Notes under the pieces: model-generated
Database searches by the model: none
What the model saw: the letters and a program-made list of their open reading frames with translations, nothing else
Told to the model about the DNA's origin: nothing
In this document: piece by piece, positions 58,380-64,000 of the stretch
Layout: each line of letters begins with the position of its first letter
Position numbering within the stretch: position 1 is the stretch's first letter
Program-made: the position numbers and the translations under genes
NCBI GenBank assembly: GCA_022749755.1
Contig: CM040453.1
Location: forward strand, 1,324,102-1,388,101
Direction: 5' to 3'
Origin: Azadirachta indica
Lineage: Eukaryota > Streptophyta > Magnoliopsida > Sapindales > Meliaceae
DNA: 64,000 bases

Positions 58380-60300
58380 TTTTTTTTTAAAACTGTATAG
58401 GAACCAATTTGGGATGTTGATCTGAACAAATTGTTCTCCCTGAGTTGTTGGAAGTTGATGAGCGTTGAATCGATTACACTGAACATATTCTTTTATTTTT
58501 TGTGGTGGAAGATGTAATAGGGTTTTTATAGAATGAGATAGGGAAGAAAGACAATTTTTATATACATGGTATGGGTTTAAAAATGGAAGTTTATAGAAGG
58601 GAATGAATTCGGAGTTTGAAAAATATTCTATTTCATAAAGGTTAGATAATTTATGTGCTTGGGGTTTTTTGAAGGGATTTGAAAAAGAGGAAGATAAGGA
58701 AAAGAAGAAAGTGAGAGAGGATGTAGATCTGAAGAGAGAAGATACTGATATAGAGGAAAGTGATGATTTAGATCGGAATAATATCATGGTTTACCCTTCC
58801 TTCTCAAAATAAAACTGTAAAATAAAGTTATAAAATTTAAAATATTTTATGAACAAAAGAGAATAAAATCTTTGAAAATGCTGATTTGTTCTGATATGAA
58901 AGATCAGACTATACTGCAACCATAAAGCATACTTATATCTGTTTTTATGAAAAAGATGTTTGGCTCTAATGCCAAATGGGCATGTCTTAGTTTTCCATCC
59001 AAAATATGTCTAGGGTTTTTATAAGTTTTGCGGATCGGCTGGTAAGGATCTTCGTCTTCACTATAGGCAGGACAAAGGCAAAATGGCTTTCGTGGATTGT
59101 GTGGTGTTGTACACTATATTGGACTGCCATCCTTAGTGAAGGCGTAAATTTTCTATATGTTGGTATCGATTCCGAATTGTGTTGAGAAAGCCTCAGCTTG
59201 TAGTGAATACCTCGTTGTTCGTAACTCTGAAATGCTAAGTATGGGTTTTTCAATACTGTGAGGGGATACGGTTTGGATGGAGGATAAAGGAAACTGCTCA
59301 TGTGGAATATCGTCTTGAATCTCTCTTCTGATTTGATGCCTAATTGTTAAAATTCTGCTTTGAGATCAAATCTTGAGAAAATATTGGCATGGGCAAAGTT
59401 AGCAAAAAACATGTCTATTAGGAATTGGAAACTGATCATCCATAAAAAATAAGTTTAATGGACAATAATCTATAAGTAATCGCATCTTTCCCCTTGATTG
59501 TTCGCTTCTTTTGTTGACAGAGAAAGCTTGACAGGCCCACAGATAGTTGAGCCTTAATCCTTATTGTTGTGGCATCTATCCTTTGAAGATAGGCGTTTTG
59601 AACTACAGAGTTATTTGCTTGCCAATTCAAAGCTACTTCTGTTTAAGAAAGAGGAGTTGGTTTTCTTGTAGGGGTACGAGTTATTAGCCTAATCTTGCAA
59701 GTAAATCGTTCTCCAATTATTAAGTTTTCTATTGGTTCTGTGAAGGGAAACTGTGGTTGATGAGATTGATACATACAGAATGGTGCAAGAGGTTGCTGCT
59801 GAGGAGAATTTGGAGGATCGTCCCATTCTGTTGGCTTTGAAGGAGCTGGATTTGATGGTAGCGCTGAGTAACGCACAATGAACTGATATCCTCTTATGTT
59901 TTCACCAAGAGTATCATATTCTGGAATACATTTCTTGTAAGACTCATGACGTAGAAAACTTGATAAACCCATGGAGAGGTTGCGGGCTCAATGAGACTTT
60001 CTTGTTGTAACTGTTGCAATTCAATAATGGCTAATGAAAGGTGCTCTAAGCTCATTCCTGAATGATTTGCTTGAGTTGGGTTAAGATCTTTGTGTTTTTT
60101 GAAAGACAGGCTGATCCAATACTGTGCAAACCAAGCTACCTAGTGAAGGTTACTAGTATTTATTTGAAGAATATTGGAAAGCATAGGGAAACCGTCTATA
60201 TATAGAGCGAGAAAAAAGAGCTCATACGTAAGCGCTTAAATCACACCACAATTAATAATCCACACTTACAATAATTAAAGAGACATATTCAAGTACTTTC
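58380..60300 (-). mobile_element. endogenous pararetrovirus mosaic, minus strand (Caulimoviridae-like)
   Basis: Read on the minus strand: a leader/promoter near 60300-60180 (TATA at about 60200), then a capsid-side segment (59972-59436), a reverse transcriptase scrap (about 59500-59340; LLIDY and DDQFPIPN are visible), then a movement-protein C-terminal segment (about 59340-58980). This joins directly to a second leader end with a tRNA-Met-like primer site (GGCATTAGAGCC, 58974-58962) and the start of a movement protein (58787-58377). Stops and joins break every frame. The order differs from the plus-strand copy at 61.6-64 kb, so this is a rearranged mosaic. It is an old genomic relic, not an active virus. 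Confidence 0.7.
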
Positions 60301-60670
60301 TAAACTATAAATAACTATACTAACCTAAGCTTCTCCCTTCTTCCTTCTTTTCCTAAAACTTCTAATAAAGTTTTATTATTTAAGTGTTTTTATTCACTAC
60401 AGAGACATTTTAATAAAATCTTTAGAACTTCAACGTCATTTGGTTTTAATATTAAGTGCTGTGAGTCCTATAAGGTTTCCTCTAGTAAACATAACAGTTT
60501 GTCTATTGTAAGTTACAATAAAAGTTGAAAAGCGCAGCTGAAATAGTAATGGTCACCATGTTTCCAAATTTTAATATGCTTGTAGATGACCCTCAACTCC
60601 CATCAAACTCATCTCCGATATGTTATTTTACTAGTCTTAATAGCTCAAGTTACAATGACAATACTATAAG
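60300..60670 (+). mobile_element. endogenous pararetrovirus leader fused to a movement-protein scrap
   Basis: About 60350-60545 matches the leader at 61828-62010 (TTTTTATTCACTACAGAGACATTTTAA, then GGTTTCCTCTAGTAAACATAACA). It continues directly into sequence matching the movement-protein region at about 62811 (GTCACCATGTTTCCAAATTT, then GTAGATGACCCTCAACT). The first part of the movement-protein region is missing, so this is an internally deleted copy. Confidence 0.65.
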
Positions 60671-61600
60671 GTTCAAGTTTTAAGGCATCAAGGATCCAAT
60701 GTACTCAGCGAACTAGACATAGTGCACCCTTCTTATCCATTCATGCATATTTTTTAGATTAAGTGCACTTACAAGGATTTCTCAACAGTTCATTCCTTAT
60801 AATTTTTATGATTCTTACTACATGAATACCATATACGAATCGAGTTTCACGTGTCCGACAGGCTTACATGGTTCCAACAATAACATCAGTGCAAAGGCAC
60901 TACTGCATATATGCAGCCAAGCCTTGATTTGCCCAGTGGACGATTAACCACATTCTTCACATGGTTCAAGCCTATTGAAAAATGACATCAAGTCTTTAAA
61001 CAATTCCCTTTTGAGAAAAGGAACATAAGAGTTTATTAGTTTAAACAACATGTCATACTGGTCATGAAGAGCTCAAGTATTCTCATGGCCAACAAACGAC
61101 TCTATTACTTCCTACAATATGAAGAATACGAAACCTTTCCTTACAGTTTGCCAAGACTACCATAGGAAAATCCAGAGGAATGCCAGGAATTCCAATGGAA
61201 GATTTCAGAGAAAAACATGTGCGTCTCAGCAGAAATCTAGCCCCTGCTAAGTCAGACAGCACCTTGAGAAATATTCCCTGAAAGGCACAATAAAGAAAAC
61301 ACCCATGCGAAAAAAGTGTTTTATTCTTCTTTTGATAAAGATATGGCCTCAGAAGCATCTGCCTCAGATACTCTTCTAAACTCAGGGCCACCTAGACCAC
61401 TGCCATCATATTTGCAAGATTCTCAAGACCCACATATCATATTTAAAAGTCTCAAAAAACTAGAAGAAAGAAATATTCACAAGACAAATTCGAGTCCACC
61501 TAGAGAAAGATTCCCTAAACCATAAGAATATGTCAAACAGTGACTGAAGAGCACAAAACCCTTATCCTACATGTTCCCCACAATTTTCATTTTCGTTTTA
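60671..61600 (+). other. unassigned sequence between pararetrovirus pieces
   Basis: Short open stretches alternate with stops on the plus strand; the last (61343-61525) reads MASEASASDTLLNSG... and ends KP. I cannot match it. Its position just before the leader copy suggests the 3' end of a pararetroviral polyprotein region, but host sequence is equally possible. Confidence 0.3.
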
Positions 61601-64000
61601 TTGTTTTGTAATAATTGTAGGAGTGCTTTTATAAAAATAGTTGAGTGCGTCTCTTTAATTATTGTAGATGTGAATTATTATTTATGATGTGATGTAAGTG
61701 TTTACATATGCGCTCTTCTTTCTCGCCCTATATATAGAGGGTTTCCTTTTACTTTGTAAGATAAGAAAGAAGAATATATTGGAATCAATAAATTTGGTTT
61801 ACAAAAATTCTCCTTATGCTAGCCTAAACTTCTAACAAAATTTTATTATTTGTGTTTTTATTCACTACAGAGACATTTTAACAAAATCTTTAAGGTTTCA
61901 ACTTCATTTGGTTTTAATATCGAGTGTTATTAGTCTTAGAAGGTTTCCTCTGATAAACATAACAATCTGCCTACCGTAAGGCGCGATAAGAGTTGAGAAG
62001 TGCAGCTTGTAGCGGAATATCTTATTTATCAGAAAAGGCCTTTCCTCCCCTATTTGGTATTAGAGCCAAATATCTTTTTCATAAAACATGATCCAAGTAT
62101 ACTCTATGGTTGCGGCCTAGTCCGATCTTCCATATCAGAATAGATCATCATTTTCAAAGATTTAAGTCTCTTTTGTTAATAAAACATCTTAAATTTTATA
62201 ACTTTGTTTTACAGTTTTATATTGAGAAGCAAATGTAAACCATGATGTTAACCCATTCTAAATCATCCCTCTTATCTAGATCAGTATCTTCTCTCTCTAG
62301 ATCTACATATTCTATCTCTTCCTCCTTTTCTTTTTCCTCTTCTTCAGATCCCTTCAAGAAAACCCAAGCATATAAAGGATTTAGCCTTTATAAAATAGAA
62401 CATTTTCAAACTTCAAATCCATTCCCTTCCATAAACTTCTATTTCTAAACCTATACCATGTATATAAAAGTCCTTTTTCTTCCCTATCTTACTTTATAAA
62501 AACCCTAATACATCCACCATCACAAAAAATAAAAGAATATATTCAATGTAGCCGATTCAACGCTTATCAACTTCTAGCAACTCAGGGAGAACAATTCGTG
62601 CAGATCGACATCCCAGACTTCCTGATTGCCTCCTAGATCAGAGATGACTTCACCCATATCCACTTCGGTGGAATTAAATTTGTTCTAACCTATTATACTA
62701 GAAAGAGACTTCTAGTCACCTCCTGGATAGCCTTTATTGACATAAAGCTTCTAAACTATAAGCATGCATGTATTGGCACTGTTCAGACAACTCTCAACGC
62801 CGAAACAGTAGTGGTCACCATGTTCCCAAATTTCAATATACTTGTAGATGACCCTCAACTTCCTTCTTTCTTCAAACTACAAGTCCAGATCGTCGGAACA
62901 GTACCAAATGTGACAACTTACATGGTGACTCTGCACTACCAACTCATTTATCGCATCCAAAACCACTTTATAGACGTTACTCTTCCGAACCAAACTACAG
63001 ATTCTATCTTCATTGACGTAGAATCCAACCAAGTCCTAAGTTGCACAAATATCCCCAAACAATGCCAAAAGAAAAACTCAAGGACCATTTACCACCAGAA
63101 TGAGTAATGAACTATGAAAACCAACATGTAACTTTGTCCACTACAAGTTCACAAGTCTCATCTACAGATTTCACTTTTAAAAGAACGAACAATGGAAAAA
63201 CAAAGATCTGCTTTGAACTAGCCAGACAATCGGATGTCGCTTTCCCAACACAATTCATAATCGACACCAACACACAGAAAATCTACGCCTTCACTAAGGA
63301 TGGCAATCCAATATAGTGTACAACACCACACGATCCACAAAATCCTTTTAAATTTTGCCCTGCTTGTATTAAAGACAAAGATCTTTACCAGCCGATTCGC
63401 AGAACTTACAAAAACCCCAAACATCTTCTGGATGAAAAACTAAGACGGCTCCCTAAACCAAGAACCTCGGATGCATTCTATAAGGCTTATAGGAAACATA
63501 TCCCAGGATACGATACTTTCGGTGAAGATATAGGAAAATATCAATTCATAGTGCGCTACTCAGCACTACCATTAGATCCAGCTCCTTCAAAGCCAACAGG
63601 ATAGGACGATCCATCAAATTCTCCTCAACAGCAACCTTCTACACTATTCTATATGTATCAAAATCATCAACCCTAGTTTCCTTCCACAAAACCATAGAAA
63701 ACCCAATAATTGGAGAATGATCTACCAGAAAGATTAGGCCTACAACTAGTACCCCTACAAGAGAACCAGCTCCTCTTTTTTAAGCAGAAGCAACTCTGAA
63801 TTGGCAAGTAGATAACTCTGTAACTCAAAACGCTTATCTTCAAAGGATAGATGACACAACAGTAAGGATTGAGGCTCAACTATCTCAGCAAACGACATCA
63901 GTTTGTAGCTCCCATAGATGTATTAAAGCAGCACATCGAGAGGTTCTATCACACGATAATGCAACACGTTTAACTTTCTCTGCCCTTGATCATTACCAGA
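61600..64000 (+). mobile_element. endogenous pararetrovirus, plus-strand copy (leader, movement protein, capsid-side region), runs off the window
   Basis: Leader with a TATA box (CCTATATATAGAGGG at about 61728) and AATAAA-like signals (61787), then a tRNA-Met-like primer site TGGTATTAGAGCC (62055-62067). Then a movement-protein region of the 30K type: 62242-62448, 62580-63110 (VTMFPNFNILVDDP, YMVTLHYQLIYR) and 63107-63316. It continues to 64000 into a capsid-side region that matches 59972-59436 on the other strand. Stops interrupt it throughout. Order and features fit family Caulimoviridae; the genus is not decidable here. Confidence 0.7.

Overview
The window is nuclear DNA of a flowering plant, most likely a woody eudicot. 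The genes are intron-rich with GT-AG junctions and sit in AT-rich spacers with retroelement debris. Citrus or a relative is my guess from overall resemblance; the sequence alone does not prove it. I rebuilt gene models by hand by matching splice sites to reading frame and protein-family conservation. Where every exon length adds up in phase, I say so.

Left part (0.6-12.5 kb, minus strand): a tandem array of bifunctional 3-dehydroquinate dehydratase/shikimate dehydrogenase (DQD/SDH) genes. Copy 1 (662-3030) looks like a shikimate dehydrogenase. Copy 2 (8173-12491) carries the substrate-site and cofactor-site changes expected of an NAD-type quinate dehydrogenase. A broken third copy (about 4.86-7.13 kb) lies between them. 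Neither intact copy keeps the full catalytic set of the dehydratase half: copy 1 has lost the Schiff-base Lys, copy 2 the catalytic His. A TRAPP complex subunit gene (TRAPPC6/Trs33 type) follows at 15.5-17.1 kb.

Middle part (17.4-33.3 kb): an accessory region of small secreted cysteine-rich (defensin-like, DEFL) genes on both strands. Three look intact (18375, 29714 and 33257 starts), two are frameshifted (19238, 30182), and one is a fragment (30640). They share a two-exon plan: a signal-peptide exon, then a cysteine-rich exon. A broken PR-4 (barwin) gene sits among them. The cluster contains a segmental duplication, a degenerate Copia retrotransposon with a displaced RNase H/LTR segment, and a minus-strand, apparently non-coding LTR element with an internal minisatellite-like repeat.

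Right-middle part (34.3-57.6 kb): four ordinary genes. They are cytosolic Cu/Zn superoxide dismutase CSD1 (minus) with a miR398 site split across its 5'UTR intron; a 24-exon SCD2-like coiled-coil gene (minus) with seven tandem, phase-0 copies of one exon; a seven-transmembrane CAND2/TPRA1-type protein (plus); and a VAP27-type ER membrane protein (plus) whose linker contains 20-residue repeats.

Right end (58.4-64 kb): endogenous pararetrovirus (Caulimoviridae-like) debris. A minus-strand mosaic faces plus-strand pieces; each has a leader/promoter, a tRNA-Met-like primer site and broken movement-protein sequence. Nothing there is intact.
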